Positions 1 through 11,955 of a stretch of 64,000 nucleotides of DNA are shown here, in pieces. Within the stretch, counting starts at the first letter, position 1. Each line of letters begins with the position of its first letter. The stretch lies in the NCBI GenBank assembly GCA_025175895.1, contig CM046005.1, forward strand, positions 54,356,325 to 54,420,324, written 5' to 3'. This stretch comes from Wurfbainia villosa. Its lineage: Eukaryota > Streptophyta > Magnoliopsida > Zingiberales > Zingiberaceae. Made by a program: the position numbers and the translations under genes. The notes under the pieces are model-generated. The model did not search any database, had not been told where the DNA came from, and worked only from the letters and a program-made list of their open reading frames with translations.

Positions 1-111
1 AGGTGGCTAGAAGGCTTAGGTCTAGGCTAAGGGTGGTCTAGCAAGTATAGGGGAACCATACTTGGGCTAAAACCTCATGTTTGAGGTGTGCTAGTCAACT
101 GGTGCCATGTG

Positions 112-435
112 GCAGTCGACTGGCCTGAGTCAACTAGGGTTTGACTATGGGAATTACCCTAGCAGTCGACTGCCAGAGATGGGCAGTCGACTGATGGACG
201 AGCAGTCGACTGAACATGTGGTCAGTCGACTGATGCTCGGTGTTTCGACCACAGAATGGGGTCTCACTTGACTGCTGCGGCTAGCAATCGAGTGGAGGCT
301 TGACCAGTTGACTGATGGTCATAATCAATCGACTGATGATGGATCCGTTGGACTTATCCAACGTGGATCTAGCCGTTGTCTCACGACAATAGTGGCATCA
401 GTCGACTGATGGTCCCTACCAGTCGACTGATCAAC
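112..435. repeat. Cluster of CAGTCGACTG palindromes
   Basis: The 10-bp palindrome CAGTCGACTG occurs about seven times here (for example in the 112-122, 161-215 and 395-430 segments), with one- or two-base variants such as CAGTTGACTG and CAATCGACTG between them. It lies upstream of the TATA-like site, so it sits in the U3-like part of the LTR. Function is unknown. The same palindrome recurs in other elements of this window. Confidence 0.8.
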
Positions 436-457
436 TTTTTCCAGCACAGGTTGAATC

Positions 458-466
458 TTTATAAGG
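458..466 (+). promoter_or_regulatory. TATA-like box in LTR I
   Basis: TTTATAAGG lies about 500 bp before the LTR 3' end and just after the palindrome cluster. This is a plausible Pol II promoter of the LTR, judged by sequence only. Confidence 0.4.
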
Positions 467-957
467 AGCTCATGGAGGAGGAAAAAGGTAGTGATTTTCT
501 TGAGCAAATTAAAGGGGAGAGTTGGTGCTTTTCAGTCCTTCAAGGCTAGTACAAGGCAATCAAAGATCAAGCAAATCCAAAGAGCATTTGTAAAGTTTTC
601 TTTGCATAGATTGTTGTATTCTTGTTGTATTTGCTTGTCTTACTTTGTATTACTTAGTATAATCTTTGTACGAGGTTTCTCCGCCTCCGACTTGTGTCGA
701 TAAGGAGTATTTGTGATTAGTGATTGCATTGGCGTCGCTAGAGCTCTTTAGAGCTCAATCCGTGGAGTAGGAACCGTTCGGTTCCGAACCACGTTAAACA
801 TCTTGTGTTTGTGATTGTGTTTCATGTTATTGCTTTTATTATTATTATTCTGCTGCGCTAACACAATTTGTAGACGCGATCACGATCGAATTCCATCATC
901 GGTACTAGCACGCGCTATTCACCCACCCCCCTTCTACCGTCCAATCGATCCCCTACA

Positions 958-2864
958 TTATGGGCTCGTGGTTCCTTCATGTTTGCAACTGCACCACTGT
1001 TATCACAATAAATTGTGATAGTTCTGGGCAAACCAGGAATCACATCCAAGTCCATCATAAAGTTCCTCAGCCATACAACTTCTTTGGCTGCCTTAGAGGT
1101 TGTCACATACTCAGCTTCAATGGTGGAGTCCACCACGCATTTCTTCTTGACACTCCTCCATACAATGGCTCCACCTCTCAAAGTAAACACAAAACCTAAG
1201 GTAGACATACTGTTATCCCTATCTGATTGGAAGTCGGAATCTGTGTAACCCACAGGGAGTAATTGATCTACCTAGTATACCAACATATAATTCCTAGTCC
1301 TTCTCAGGGACTTCAATATATGCTTTACCGCAGTCCAATGTCCCTGTCCTGGATTACTCTGATATCTACTAATCATGCCAACGACAAAGCAGATATCTGG
1401 TCTCGTACATAGCATGGCATACATGAGGCTTCCTACTGCCGAAGCATAAGGAACCGCCTTCATCTCCTCTATCTCCTTTGATGTTCTAGGACACATCTCT
1501 TTAGATAAAGGCACTCCATGCCTAAAAGGTAGAAAACCTTTCTTGGAGTTCTGCATGCTAAAACGAGCCAAAATGGTGCCTATGTATGAAACTTGAGATA
1601 AGCACAACATCCTTTTCCTGCGATCCCTTATAACCTTGATCCCAAGGATGTGTCCCACTTCTCCCAAGTCCTTCATATCAAACTGTTTGGACAACCATAC
1701 CCTTACGTCCGATAACACCTTGACATTGTTGCTAATTAACAAAATGTCATCTACGTATAGTACAAGAAATACCATTATGTTTCCTTCACATCTCTTGTAT
1801 ACACAAGACTCATCCGGACTTTGAATAAATCCATAATACTGGATTACCTCATCCAAGAGGATGTTCCAAGATCTCGAAGCTTGCTTCAATCCATAAATGG
1901 ACCGATTAAGCTTGCGCACAAGATTCTCTTTGCCCTTTGTAATGAATCCCTCTGGTTGCTTCATATAAATGTTTTCCTCAAGACTTCCATTAAGGAAAGA
2001 TGTCTTGACATCAATCTGCCACACCTCATAATCTATATGAGTAGCAATACATAAGAGTATCCAGATAGAATTAAGCATGGCTACCGGTGAAAAAGTCTCC
2101 TCATAATCGATACCCTCTTTCTGAGTATACCCTTTCGCAACAAACCTTGCTTTGAAGGTCTCAACCTTCTTGTCTATTCCTCTCTTGCTTTTGTAGATCC
2201 ACTTGCATCCAATGGTATTTACACCATTGGGTGGTTCTACTAGCTCCCAGACTTGATTTGAATCCATGGATTCTATCTCAGAATTCATCGCACTTTGCCA
2301 AGATACCGCATCATTATCTTGGATTGCCTCATCATATGTCAAGAGATCAGGTTCATGTTCGCCAAGGACCAAATCAGAAGATTCTTCTAAGAACATAAAT
2401 CTATCAGGTTGTTTGACAATCCTCCCACTATGATGAGGTATCATCTATGTATCCTCTGTGATACGCAGTAAAGTCACTTGTGATATATCCTCTTGTACTG
2501 GTGGTACTGAAGTAATGACTTCCCCTCTCAATTCCACCAGATCAATCTTACTCATAGGCTTGTGGTTCATCACATAGTCTTCGTCTAGAAATCTGGCGTT
2601 CGTTCTAACGATCACTCTCTGATCTCTAGGACTATAAAATAATACACCTTTTGTTCCTCTAAGATAGCCAACAAACATGCGCACTTCTGTACGAGATTCC
2701 AACTTACCAGCATCTGCTTTCAGCACATGTGCTGGACTCCCCCAAATCCGAATATGTCTCAGACTAGGCTTTCGCCCAGTCCACAATTCTATGGGAGTAG
2801 AAGGCACTGATTTAGATGGTATCAAGTTCAGAATATACACTGTCGTATCTAGTGCATACCCCAA
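958..2864 (-). pseudogene. Copia A reverse transcriptase and RNase H (broken)
   Basis: This segment of the pol polyprotein runs from the integrase C-terminal region (VGYLRGTKGVLFYSPRD, near 2660) into reverse transcriptase (KWIYKSKRGIDKKVETFKAR, KTSFLNGSLEENIYMKQPEGF) with an intact catalytic YVDD near 1760, then RNase H (YTDSDFQSDRDN, STIEAEY, CDNSGAVAN). The frame is split between about 1272 and 1253, and the RNase H end is removed at 958. The catalytic RT motif is intact, unlike that of copy B. It would act in the cytoplasmic virus-like particle of the element, but it cannot be made as one protein. Confidence 0.9.
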
Positions 2865-3899
2865 GAACTAATCTGGCAACTCAGAATAACTCATCATCGA
2901 TCTAACCATCTCCATAAGAGTCCTATTCCTTCGCTCTGCTACACAATTCTGCTGGGGTGTGCAAGGTGCAGACAATTGAGATTGAATCTCAGCTTCTGAT
3001 AAGAAATTTCTAAACTCTCCGAAGAGGTACCCACCACCACGATCAGATCATAGTGTCTTGATACTTTTACCTTGACATTTCTCCACATCAGCCTTGAATT
3101 CTTTGAACCTATCAAAGCATTCAGACTTGGGGCGCATCAAGTAAATATATCCATATCTTGAATAATCATCTATAAATGAGATGAAATATTCAAAACCACC
3201 TCTAGCCTGGATAGACATAGGACCACACAAATCAGAATGAACCAATTCCAACACATCTTTAGCTTTATACCCCTTGGCCTTAAAAGGCCTCTTGGTCATT
3301 TTACCTTCCAAGCAAGATTCGCAGATTGGGAAATCTTCCACCACTAATGAACCCAAAGGTCCATCAGCTATCAACCTTTGAATTCTACTTAGGTTAATAT
3401 GACCTAACCTTAGATGCCAAAGATATGTTTGGTTCATTTTTGAAGGTTCTTTTCTCTTATTAGATTTAGAAGATGAGTTATTTACTTCTATTTGCATTGT
3501 GGGAGCTTTTGGTTCAAGGGTATATAAATTTCCTATCAATGCACTAGAATAGATAATCTCCCTATTCCTTTTTATAACAACTCTGTCATTAAAAGAAATA
3601 GAATATCCATCCAAAAATAATTTAGAAACCAAATTAAATTCTTTCTAAATAAAGGTACATAAAGGCAATTTCTCAGAACCAAAGTTTTATTCCAATCAAA
3701 AGATAAATAAACATCTCCCACTGTAACAGCCGCCACTTTTGTAGCATCGCCTAAGTAAACGGTAATCTCCCCCTCAGCCAGTCATCTGGTTTCCTTTAAC
3801 CCCTGTAAAGTATTGTAGACATGATCAGTGGCTCCCGTATCTATACACCAGGTGTCGGTAGATAACACCACTAAACATGTTTCAATGACTAGACCAAAA
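2865..3899 (-). pseudogene. Copia A protease-integrase region (broken)
   Basis: Minus-strand reading gives a protease motif WCIDTGATDHV near 3830 with DTG intact, then the pre-integrase HHCC zinc region (WHLRLGH, CESCLEGK) and the integrase core: HSDLCGP, a second Asp in SDRGG and a Glu in AERRN. Damage includes a stop before LAEG near 3780, a CGA-to-TGA type stop just before SDRGG near 3046, E-to-G in the normally conserved GGEY, and G-to-C in the usual QNGV. Integrase inserts element cDNA into chromosomes; this copy is non-functional as read. Confidence 0.87.
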
Positions 3900-4699
3900 G
3901 ATATACCTTTGTTCTGCTTCCGGTTGGGGCAGTCCTTCTTCCAATGTCCGGTCTGCTTGCAAGTGAAGTACTTGCCTTTCGGCTTCTTCACTCCTCCCTG
4001 AGATCCTCCCGCCACCTTTGCCACACCTTGTTTCTTTTTCTTCTTGCCTTTCAGCTTAGAAGTAGAAACCTTTTGGGTAATCATGATGTGAGCCTGAGCA
4101 CTCCGACAAAAAATCCCCTCTGCTGCCTGGAGTTCTATCAGAAGCTCCACCAACGAATAAAACATTTCATTCATATTGTAGTTTAGGCGAAACTGCTCAA
4201 AACTCCTAGGTAGAGACTGGAGAATGATATCGACCTAGGTTTCCCCATCGATCTCAGCTCCAAGGACTTCCAACTCATTTAAATGAGCCATCATCTTGAG
4301 AACATGATCCCTCACGAGTGTTCCCTCGATCATGGTTGTCGTCATCAAGTTCCTCATGGCTTCTTGCCTAGCAGCCCGATTTTGGTATCTGAAAAGCTCC
4401 TTGAGATTGAGCATCATGTCGTAAGAAGTTGGCATGATTTGATGCTGATGTTACAATACATTTGGCATAGAAGCCAAAATGTAACATCGCGCCATCTCAT
4501 CAGCCTTAATCCACTTTTTATAACTCTCTTTCTCCTTTTCCCCAGAATCATCCGCAGGCTTAGGAGGACACTCTTCGAAGAGTACATACTTGTACTCCTC
4601 AGCAGTCAAGACAATATCAAGATTCCTTTTCCAATCAACATAATTGCGTCCAGTAAGTTTATTCTCTTTTAGTATCACAACAAGTGGGTTGAAAGTCAT
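3900..4699 (-). pseudogene. Copia A gag (capsid and nucleocapsid, broken)
   Basis: The start ATG at 4699 opens MTFNPLVVILKENKLTG, the same start as copy C. Capsid-type gag follows (NYVDWKR, DEMARCYILASM, DHVLKMMAHLNELEVLG), then a lysine-rich stretch and a nucleocapsid zinc knuckle near 3930-3970. The knuckle reads YFTCKQTGHWKKDC, so the first Cys of CX2CX4HX4C is Tyr. In-frame stops lie near 4448-4450 and 4232-4234. Gag packages the element RNA. It is followed in the same direction by protease and pol. Confidence 0.87.
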
Positions 4700-5743
4700 T
4701 TTTAAAAAACCTAAGAATCACATAGATCAAAACATTATATTTCAAAAAATTATTGATTCCTCAAACAATAAAATTTGAAAATCAACCAACACCTCAAAAC
4801 ACCGAGAATATCGTATGCCATGATCGTGTGGACGTATACGAATTCTACATTTGTAAGAGGAGGTTTTACCCATTAATTTTACTATCTTGTCATCCAATCT
4901 TTTTGACAAATAAAATTAATAGTTGGTTCCTCTTCGGCCCTACAAATAAAAGAAGTGACTCCGATGGGGAGGAATGCTCCTATTTGCATCTAAGTGTTCA
5001 CTATTACTTGGTACCAAGGTAATTATCTCGGGTAATGTGCCTTCCAATGGAGAAGTACACACGCTCCTAAATAATTTCCTATAACCATATTCGACCCTGT
5101 GATCCACAAAACAAACTCATCCGATGGGGAGGAAGGCACTCAGAGCCGACACGTAAGTTTGTTTGCATCACATGTCAAATCGTAATGGAGGCCATGGGAA
5201 TTTAAAAAAAATATCCCTCTCCGACTTAGTAATTTAAAATTGAGGAATTTTCCTAGCACACGACATGCATATCAAACAAGAAGCAATAAATATGGAAAAA
5301 ATATTTTTCAACTATTATGGCTTTTGTTCTCCAATATGCCTCCCGTCATATCGTCATCTCGTCCGCTCCTCCCTACGCCATGTACAATCTATCTGGAGAT
5401 CTGAGCTGAGAAAAGTTATTTTAATTTACATCCATCGATCCAATACTCCACGAAGGAGTGTACATGAAATCTAGATTGAAAGTAAACTAAAATAAAAGAG
5501 TGGCTAGACAATGCCGTACTTAATTAAAAAAATTAAATACTAGCCTCGTCAACCCTGAGGATTCAAATAATAATACACTTACACACATCCAATCACATAC
5601 ACACACATATAGCCATAATAGTTGGATCTTATGCCTACAACCAAAAAGTTAGCCTACGCAATCCTACTATTATCCGTCACATACAATATATGATAAGTGC
5701 ATAAAAGTAACCAAATCCTAATCACACAAAACCAGATATCGTG
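4700..5743 (-). other. Untranslated leader of copia A
   Basis: No coding region is seen between the PBS and the gag ATG. The sequence is matched by the leader of copy C (about 55006-56044), including segments around the ACGACATGCATATCAAA site and the region just before gag. Small ORFs are fortuitous. Confidence 0.75.
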
Positions 5744-5755
5744 GCTCTGATACCA
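5744..5755 (-). other. Primer binding site of copia A
   Basis: The minus strand reads TGGTATCAGAGC, complementary to the 3' end of plant initiator tRNA-Met, directly inside the LTR end at 5758. Confidence 0.9.
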
Positions 5756-5757
5756 CT

Positions 5758-6480
5758 TGTAAGGGTGTGGAATTGAAGCTTCGCTTCCCACCTCAGTCGC
5801 TTGTGCATGGAGATCCCATCTACGTCCCCGGATTAAAAAAATAATCCTTGACAAAGAGAGATTGCCAAGCAACTGATCCATCATCATGTTATTCAATTAG
5901 AGTGGTCACTTGAACAAACTTGTTGTTCAAGCAACCTACCTCTTATCTTCGATTAGCCGTGGAATAGACGATGTACAGATCGTCGGTTTTTGTGTTTGTC
6001 TTCGGGGTCCAAGTAAATTAGCCACATACAATACATACAAATTGCATAGAATAAGAAAACATACATAAACAAGAATTATACCTCTTGTTTACCTCAAGGT
6101 TTTCTATTGTATGTCCTTCCTCCTTTTGGACGTCGTGTGGGCGATGATCTTTCAAAAGTTGAAGCTTCCTAGATCACGTTCTTCCCTTCCTTGCTCGCTC
6201 CGAACAAATGGAAGAATAAAACAAAACTTCTTCTCCTATCTAGAATCGACCACCAAGCCACCAACTTGGTTGTTGCCACCGGCCAAGGAGAGGAAGAAGG
6301 AGATGGAGTGGGTGCTGGCCAAGAGCTCCAATGGAAGAAGAAGAAGCTGCCCTAGGAAAGGAGAAGCCTGCCAAGATCAAAGGAGAAGAGGAAACCCTTA
6401 TCCTTTTCTTGTGTTGCCACTAGCCCTAAGGGAGAAGCTAAACAAGTTGTCGCCCCCCCCTTGAAACTCCAAACCCTAAC
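5758..6480 (-). mobile_element. 5' LTR of copia A (3' part only)
   Basis: The minus-strand sequence ends in ...CCTTACA beside the PBS and matches the 3' portion of the LTRs of B and C, including the AAGTGGGAAGCGAAG-like terminal segment and the block around 5940-6010 shared with 15600-15720. It is interrupted at 6480 by G1. The U3 part was not found on the far side of G1. Confidence 0.85.
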
Positions 6481-7139
6481 TGTAACGCCCGTAAAATTCC
6501 TAGCAATTTTACAAGAATTTTTGGCTTGATTATCATGGGCTTTATGTGGGCCTTTTTCCAAAATAAAAGAAAATAAGCCAAAAATGGATGCAAGACCTAG
6601 GAATTGAACTCCAAACCTCTAGAGATAGCCAAACCCTATAGATGCACCCACTAACCAGAAGCCCAATAGGATTACATCATTAGAGGAAGGGGGGGGATTA
6701 TAGATAAGTGTGATAAAGGTAAATGAAGAGGCATGGAGAAAGAGAAGAGAAACTTCTCTTCCTCCCTTTATAAAGAAGAGGGAAGGTTCTAATTTGCCAC
6801 TTCCTCTCTTCTTCTTCTTCTTCTCACCGAATTCTAGCTCCCTCTCCACCTTTGGTCGAACCCCATCCAAGCAAGAGAAGGCTAGGTTTTGATCTTCCTT
6901 AGGTCATCTTCCCCACCCAAAGCAAAGCGAAGGATGTAAGTATCCCTCACCTGCATACGGGTAGCTTCGATTGCTATTTTGTAAAAGAAACTCATATGAT
7001 ATATTCGGCCAAAATGATGTTTTGGGTGTTTTATTGAAATTCTATGTCATGTTTGTAAGAAGAAGATGTCGTTAGGAAGTAGATGATGATGTTAGGATGG
7101 AAAAAGGGTTTAGGTTAAAAGCTAACCCTAATAACCACT

Positions 7140-7990
7140 AAGGTTAATTCGGCCAAGCTATGATTTAGGGTTTCCATGAAGTTATATGCTATGTTTTAGT
7201 AACTATATGATGATGTTAGGATTTAAAATGAATTAGGACAAAAGCTAACCCTATTAGCCACTAAGGTTCATTCGGCCAACCTAGGTTTTGGGTGAATAAA
7301 TGAAGTTTTAATCCATGTTTTATATGCAAATGAAGTTGTTGTTATATGAAATGAATTAGGTTGTTGTTATATGAAATGAATTAGGTTAAAGGTTAACCCT
7401 AAAAACCCTACTTGGACCATTCGGCCAACCTAGGTTTTGGGTGAATAAATGAAGTTTTAATCCATGTTTTATATGCAAATGAAGTTGTTCTTATATGAAA
7501 TGAATTAGGTTAAAGGTTAACCCTAAAAACCCTACTTGGACCATTCGGCCAACCTAGGTTTTGGGTGAATAAATGAAGTTTTAATCCATGTTTTATATGC
7601 AAATGAAGTTGTTGTTATATGAAATGAATTAGGTTGTTGTTATATGAAATGAATTAGGTTAAAGGTTAACCCTAAAAACCCTACTTGGACCATTCGGCCA
7701 ACCTAGGTTTTGGGTGAATAAATGAAGTTTTAATCCTTGTTTTATATGCAAATGAAGTTGTTGTTATATGAAATGAATTAGGTTGTTGTTATATGAAATG
7801 AATTAGGTTAAAGGTTAACCCTAAAAACCCTACTTGGACCATTCGGCCAACCTAGGTTTTGGGTGAATAAATGAAGTTTTAATCCATGTTTTATATGCAA
7901 ATGAAGTTGTTGTTATATGAAATGAATTAGGTTAAAAGATAACCCTAGAAGACCCTATGGACCATTCGGCCACCATGAATTATAGGTGAT
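7140..7990. repeat. Tandem repeat in G1, about 149/114 bp unit
   Basis: The segment TTCGGCCAACCTAGGTTTTG recurs at about 7271, 7430, 7544, 7693 and 7842, with a diverged unit at 7964. Units are 149 or about 114 bp; the difference is a duplicated sub-unit of about 35 bp containing GTTGTTATATGAAATG. The flanks (7140-7270 and 7990-8160) hold more degenerate copies. Confidence 0.85.
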
Positions 7991-8592
7991 TAAATGAAGT
8001 CTAATTCATGTTCTATGTGCAAATGAAGTTATGGCTGTGTTAAATGAATTAGGATGAAGGATAACCCTAGAAACCCCTATGGACCGTACGGCCATCAGGT
8101 ATTTTTGGGAATTAAATGAAGTTTTAATTTAAGTCTTATGTACATATGAAGTTGTTGTTAAGTTAAATGAATAGGTTAACATGTGTTTTATGTTGGGTGA
8201 ATTCATGTTGATTTGTGATACTAAATATTGCTAGATGAAGATGACATGCCTTAGGTTAGTGTTTACTTACTTTTGCCTTATGCCATGTCTATGTGTATGC
8301 GATATTTGAAATATGTTATGAAATGGAAAAAGATAAGATTATGAAATGAAAACGAAACGATATGTTCACGACATAAATATGACATGATGATGAAATGAAG
8401 AATGATATGTTATGAAATGAAGAATGGTATGGTTATGAAGTGAAAGATGATATGCCCATGAAGTGAAGCATGAAATGTTATGAAATGAAGTATGCTATGT
8501 TGCAAGATGAAATAAGCTATGTTATAAAATAAGCATATAAGTATTTTACCTTCTGCATGGCTTGTACCAAGACCTTAACAAGGTCCAAGAAG

Positions 8593-8810
8593 GGATGGGC
8601 TCCTATGATGCCCTAGGTCAATGGAATAAGACTCGGGCCTAGGATGGGCTTCTATGTATGATTGCCCCTAGGTCGATGGAATAAGACTCGGGCCTAGTAC
8701 GGGATGGGCTCCAAGATGCCTTAGGTCGATGGAGTAAGACTCGGGCCTAGGATGGGCTTCTACGCTATGACGATTGCCCTAGGTCGACGGACTAAGATCG
8801 GGCCTAGTAA
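8593..8810. repeat. Four imperfect repeats in G1
   Basis: Four imperfect copies of about 50-60 bp contain GGATGGGCT...CCTAGGTCGATGGA...GACTCGGGCCTAG. A related set appears in inverse orientation in G3 near 62870-63080. AT-rich ATGAAATGAAG-like sequence lies before it (8320-8500). Confidence 0.75.
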
Positions 8811-11399
8811 CCTATTAGGTTCGAGACTTGCTACCTCGGGCCTATTTAGGGATGCGCGCTATGATAATGAAGAAGTGGTACAATGCCGGGCCCAAATATA
8901 TTGAGATTTATATTTACGTACCTATAATATATGTTTTCAAAAGCATCTTGCATATGTTACATAGTTAGATTGTTATGTTCACATGCCATTGAATCGATTT
9001 TCTGATCTTGGATGGGATCTAATTTTTCTCTGTGGTGTTCTCTTCTTCGTGTGCAATCTCATTGTCGCTCGAGCTCAGGTCGTCGCCGCCGCACGAGCTC
9101 AGGTCATCGCCAGAATACAGCTCAGATCGATTTGGTTGTGTTATAATGGGCGACAGATTGTGATGGGGTAATGGTATGGAACTTACCTGCAGGTGGTTGG
9201 TGAGCTGCGATTTTTGGTGTTAGGCAGTGTTTGGAGATTGGATTGCTCGATGAATAGGAGATGAGAAAGGGCTGCCGGAGATGATTTGATCGGTAAGTTT
9301 GGGTATGTCTATTGTTTCATTTGTATTTCTATGTGTTTATTGTGATTGTCGATTGATGCTAGATGTGCAAATCAATTGTCTTTGGTATCAAGAGGAAGCT
9401 GTGGCAGAATATCTTTCACCTTGTTTCCTCTGTTTTTGGTGGTGTTGATGAGATGTGAGCTCAGTTATAGGAATTAGCACGCGATTGTGTGGAAGTAGAG
9501 ATTTCCTTATGGATCTAATTCGGAAATGCAAGGTATGTTCGATTGGTATATTTATAGTTAATATTGAGAATTGATATAGATTAATGGGGTAGATTGATTG
9601 GTTATTATGAATTCATTCATCTTGTAATATTAGATTGTTCGATTAATGGATCGAGATATATGGTTGATGTGGGAGTTGATTCGATCATTAGATATGTGAT
9701 GGTACTTAATTGTATCTTATTGTTACAGGACGATTATGGTGATGGATACATGAACGTGGAGATGGATAGCACGGATTATTTCGAGCTTCGTATCAGGTGG
9801 GTAATATCTACCTGGTCCGGTAGTTTTGATCAATTCCAGTGCATGATCTTGGATATATGTATATACCTATTTACCTTAGATCCACTCATATTTAATCATA
9901 TGCTTGTACTACCTTGACCTTTGAGATATATACTCTGTTACTCATTGATTATCTAGCACGGATAGGAACTATAAACCCTATTATGTATTAGCTGATAGAT
10001 GTTCAGTAAGTACATGTGGTTAGGGTTATCTTTGTGACCTCAGAAAGGGTTACTGTGTTACCTAACTAGAGTTAGGTGATGGATTGGATTATGGAGTCAA
10101 TCGTGATATCATAACCGTGTTAGTGGTGCATTTATGGTGGATCTAGTTGTCCTGTGTGCGGCGTTTGTCTACTCATGGGTAGGGACAGCGTGGCTTGCAG
10201 CAGGGGCCCCTAGGAGTAGTTAGCTTTTTACGCTTACACGCTACTCAGTCATACTACCCAACTCGGCCACTCGAGAGTGGTGGCAGCTGGAGTCGGGCTA
10301 GTTGTCATGTGTCGTGCCACCCTGGCCACTCTGGGGTCGTGGTTGGACGGGTCCGCAGACAGTGACCATGCATATGCATTGCTGATATATATGTATGCAT
10401 GTATTTGATATATGTTTTACATATGCCTGTGAGATGCTGCATTTGATTGAGCTATGATTGTTGCACATGCTTGTACATCATGATACATGCCATTTGCATT
10501 TTATTTACTGCTATGGGTTGAGCATGATACATGCGTTGATTCAGACTGTTATATGCATTTGATTAGCATCATGTCATTGTGTGGTACGGACCGGGTTATT
10601 ATACAGGTGATCATATACTGTTCATATGTCTGAGTATTGGTCAGGTATGGGATTGGCCTGGTACGTTATATGGTTATGTTATTGTATACCTGTTCAGGAT
10701 GATCTAGCATATGGCGTTACAGACCGCCAGGTACGTTGGTATATTACTTCATGTTCAGTTGATCAGTTTAGTATATACATTGAGTATGACTTTACTGTAG
10801 TTACTTGTTATTAGAGTTGGATAGGACTGTATGTCTATTGGACTCATGATGTATACTTGTAGATCTTCACATGTATACTTGTAGATCTATCCTTATATGT
10901 TGTTCATGCACTTTCTATATATTACCCCTGAGTTTATACTCACCACCCCGGGACCCTGGGCTTCCTGTCGCCCAGATAATAGGTAGAAGATTTTCCTTGG
11001 ACGTTCGGAGCTCCGTCAGTTGATCCCATCTCACACCGGACGGAGGGATATGTGTTCCATATTGTTGTATTACTATGGATTGTTGTTTTGGGGTTTTTAC
11101 GCCGTATTGTTTCCGTATCTGTGATATACGGATGTGTGGTATGTATTTGGTCTTTGATTCGACTTCTATTATGTTTCTTGTTGTGTCAAGTCACTCCAGA
11201 GTGCACAGTTGGGTCATTGTATCTTGTTGATCTGTTTGTATTGTTTCCGCTGTGTTTATTATGTTTGATATGATGATATCTGTGTATATCATATTGTTAT
11301 TGTGGGCCTATGGGCCTTGTATTAACCCGATATGTTGCCACATACAGGGGAGATGCCGTCCGTTTGTTTTTCGGCACGGCATACTCTCGGGGCGTGACA

Positions 11400-11955
11400 A
11401 ACTTTAGTACTTAGCCTGGAGGTCTAGAGTTCGAATCCTGGGGAAGGCAAAAACCCACTTCCAGGGGTGGGAAGTCCAGGTGAGTAACGACGGGCCAACA
11501 GGGGCGACGGTCGTTGACCAATAGGGGTCACCGAATTCCGCCAACAGGGGCGACGGTCGTTGACCAATAGAGGTCACCAAATTCTGCCAATAGGGGCCCG
11601 GTCGTTACAATAAAAAGGTGCCTTTTTATGCGAATATTGGTCAGCGCTATTGATCGGCCGTCGCCGCTCTCCATCGCCTGACTCGAAGTGGGTTTGCCTT
11701 CGAGTTCGAACTTTAGACCTCCAGGCTAAGTACTAAAGTTTATGAATCCTGGTAACCAAGTCATCAAGGACCACTTGGTTACCAGGATTCATAAACTTTA
11801 GTACTTAGCCTGGAGGTCTAAAGTTCGAATCCTGGGGAAGGCAAAAAACCCACTTCCAGGGGTGGGAAGTCCAGGTGAGTAACGACGGGCCAACAGGGGC
11901 GACGGTCGTCGACCAATAGGGGTCGCCGAATTCCGCCAATAGGGGCCGGGTCGTT
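11400..11955. repeat. Inverted-repeat-rich block with TGTAACGACC-type ends
   Basis: Two direct copies (11400-11609 and 11793-11955) share ACTTTAGTACTTAGCCTGG, a GTTCGAATCC segment resembling a tRNA B-box, and a CGGTCGTTACA or GGGTCGTTACA end (minus: TGTAACGACC). Part of a third copy lies in reverse between them, giving a perfect 57-bp inverted repeat. It separates G1 from copia B and contains no gene. It could be fragments of a small LTR-type or SINE-like repeat; classification is open. Confidence 0.6.
11705..11829. repeat. Perfect 57-bp inverted repeat, 11-bp loop
   Basis: The left arm 11705-11761 and right arm 11773-11829 are exact reverse complements by inspection, with loop 11762-11772. 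The inner part reads GGTAACCAAGT...ACTTGGTTACC. Confidence 0.95.

Larger units (their letters stand above)
1..957 (+). mobile_element. Sirevirus-type LTR, 3' part (element I)
   Basis: The right end reads GCTATTCACCC...ATCCCCTACA. Its reverse complement (TGTAGGGGATCG...GGTGAATAGCGC) resembles the TGTTGG(GG)ATCG...GGTGAATAGC ends of the other Sirevirus-type LTRs at 30211, 34491 and 46025, so this is the 3' end of a plus-strand LTR that starts left of the window. It abuts copia element A exactly at 957/958, which suggests that this element inserted into A. It carries a cluster of CAGTCGACTG palindromes (112-435) and a TATA-like site at 458-466. Short ORFs inside it match nothing recognised. Whether it is a solo LTR or part of a full element cannot be told because the left side is off-window. 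Confidence 0.65.
958..6480 (-). mobile_element. Ty1-copia retrotransposon A, truncated both ends
   Basis: A minus-strand copia element, the same family as B (11956-15860) and C (53129-61860). In minus orientation it holds the last part of a 5' LTR (6480 down to 5758), a tRNA-Met-type primer binding site (5755-5744), a non-coding leader, and gag, protease, integrase, RT and part of RNase H. The 3' end is lost at 958, where Sirevirus LTR I abuts. The 5' LTR is cut at 6480 by element G1, leaving about 720 bp of an LTR that is about 1.9 kb in B and C. The U3 with its 27-bp repeats and TATA box is therefore missing. Confidence 0.9.
6481..11399 (+). mobile_element. G1: long non-coding LTR-like unit (solo LTR?)
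   Basis: It begins TGTAACGCCCG and ends GGGGCGTGACA, TG...CA ends that are also nearly inverse to each other over about 11 bp. No coding region is recognised in 4.9 kb; the ORFs of up to 107 codons have no family features. The first about 200 bp match the inner edge of G2 (52080 downward on the minus strand), and the GGGCTTCTAT/CGGGCCTAG repeats at 8593-8810 correspond to 62870-63080 in G3. This looks like the very long LTR of a gypsy-type element left as a solo LTR. No 5-bp target duplication is seen (CTAAC left, AACTT right), so one border may be rearranged. Confidence 0.6.

Noticed and set aside
3098..3580. Large ORF on the plus strand opposite copia A integrase
   Set aside because: No such plus-strand product; the minus strand carries the recognised integrase motifs.
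8983..11273. Short ORFs in G1 as genes
   Set aside because: At most 107 codons, low-complexity and hydrophobic by chance, with no counterpart recognised in G2 or G3.
11400..11460. tRNA gene suggested by GTTCGAATCC
   Set aside because: Only a B-box-like string; no acceptor stem or anticodon arm can be made, and the string is part of a repeat.
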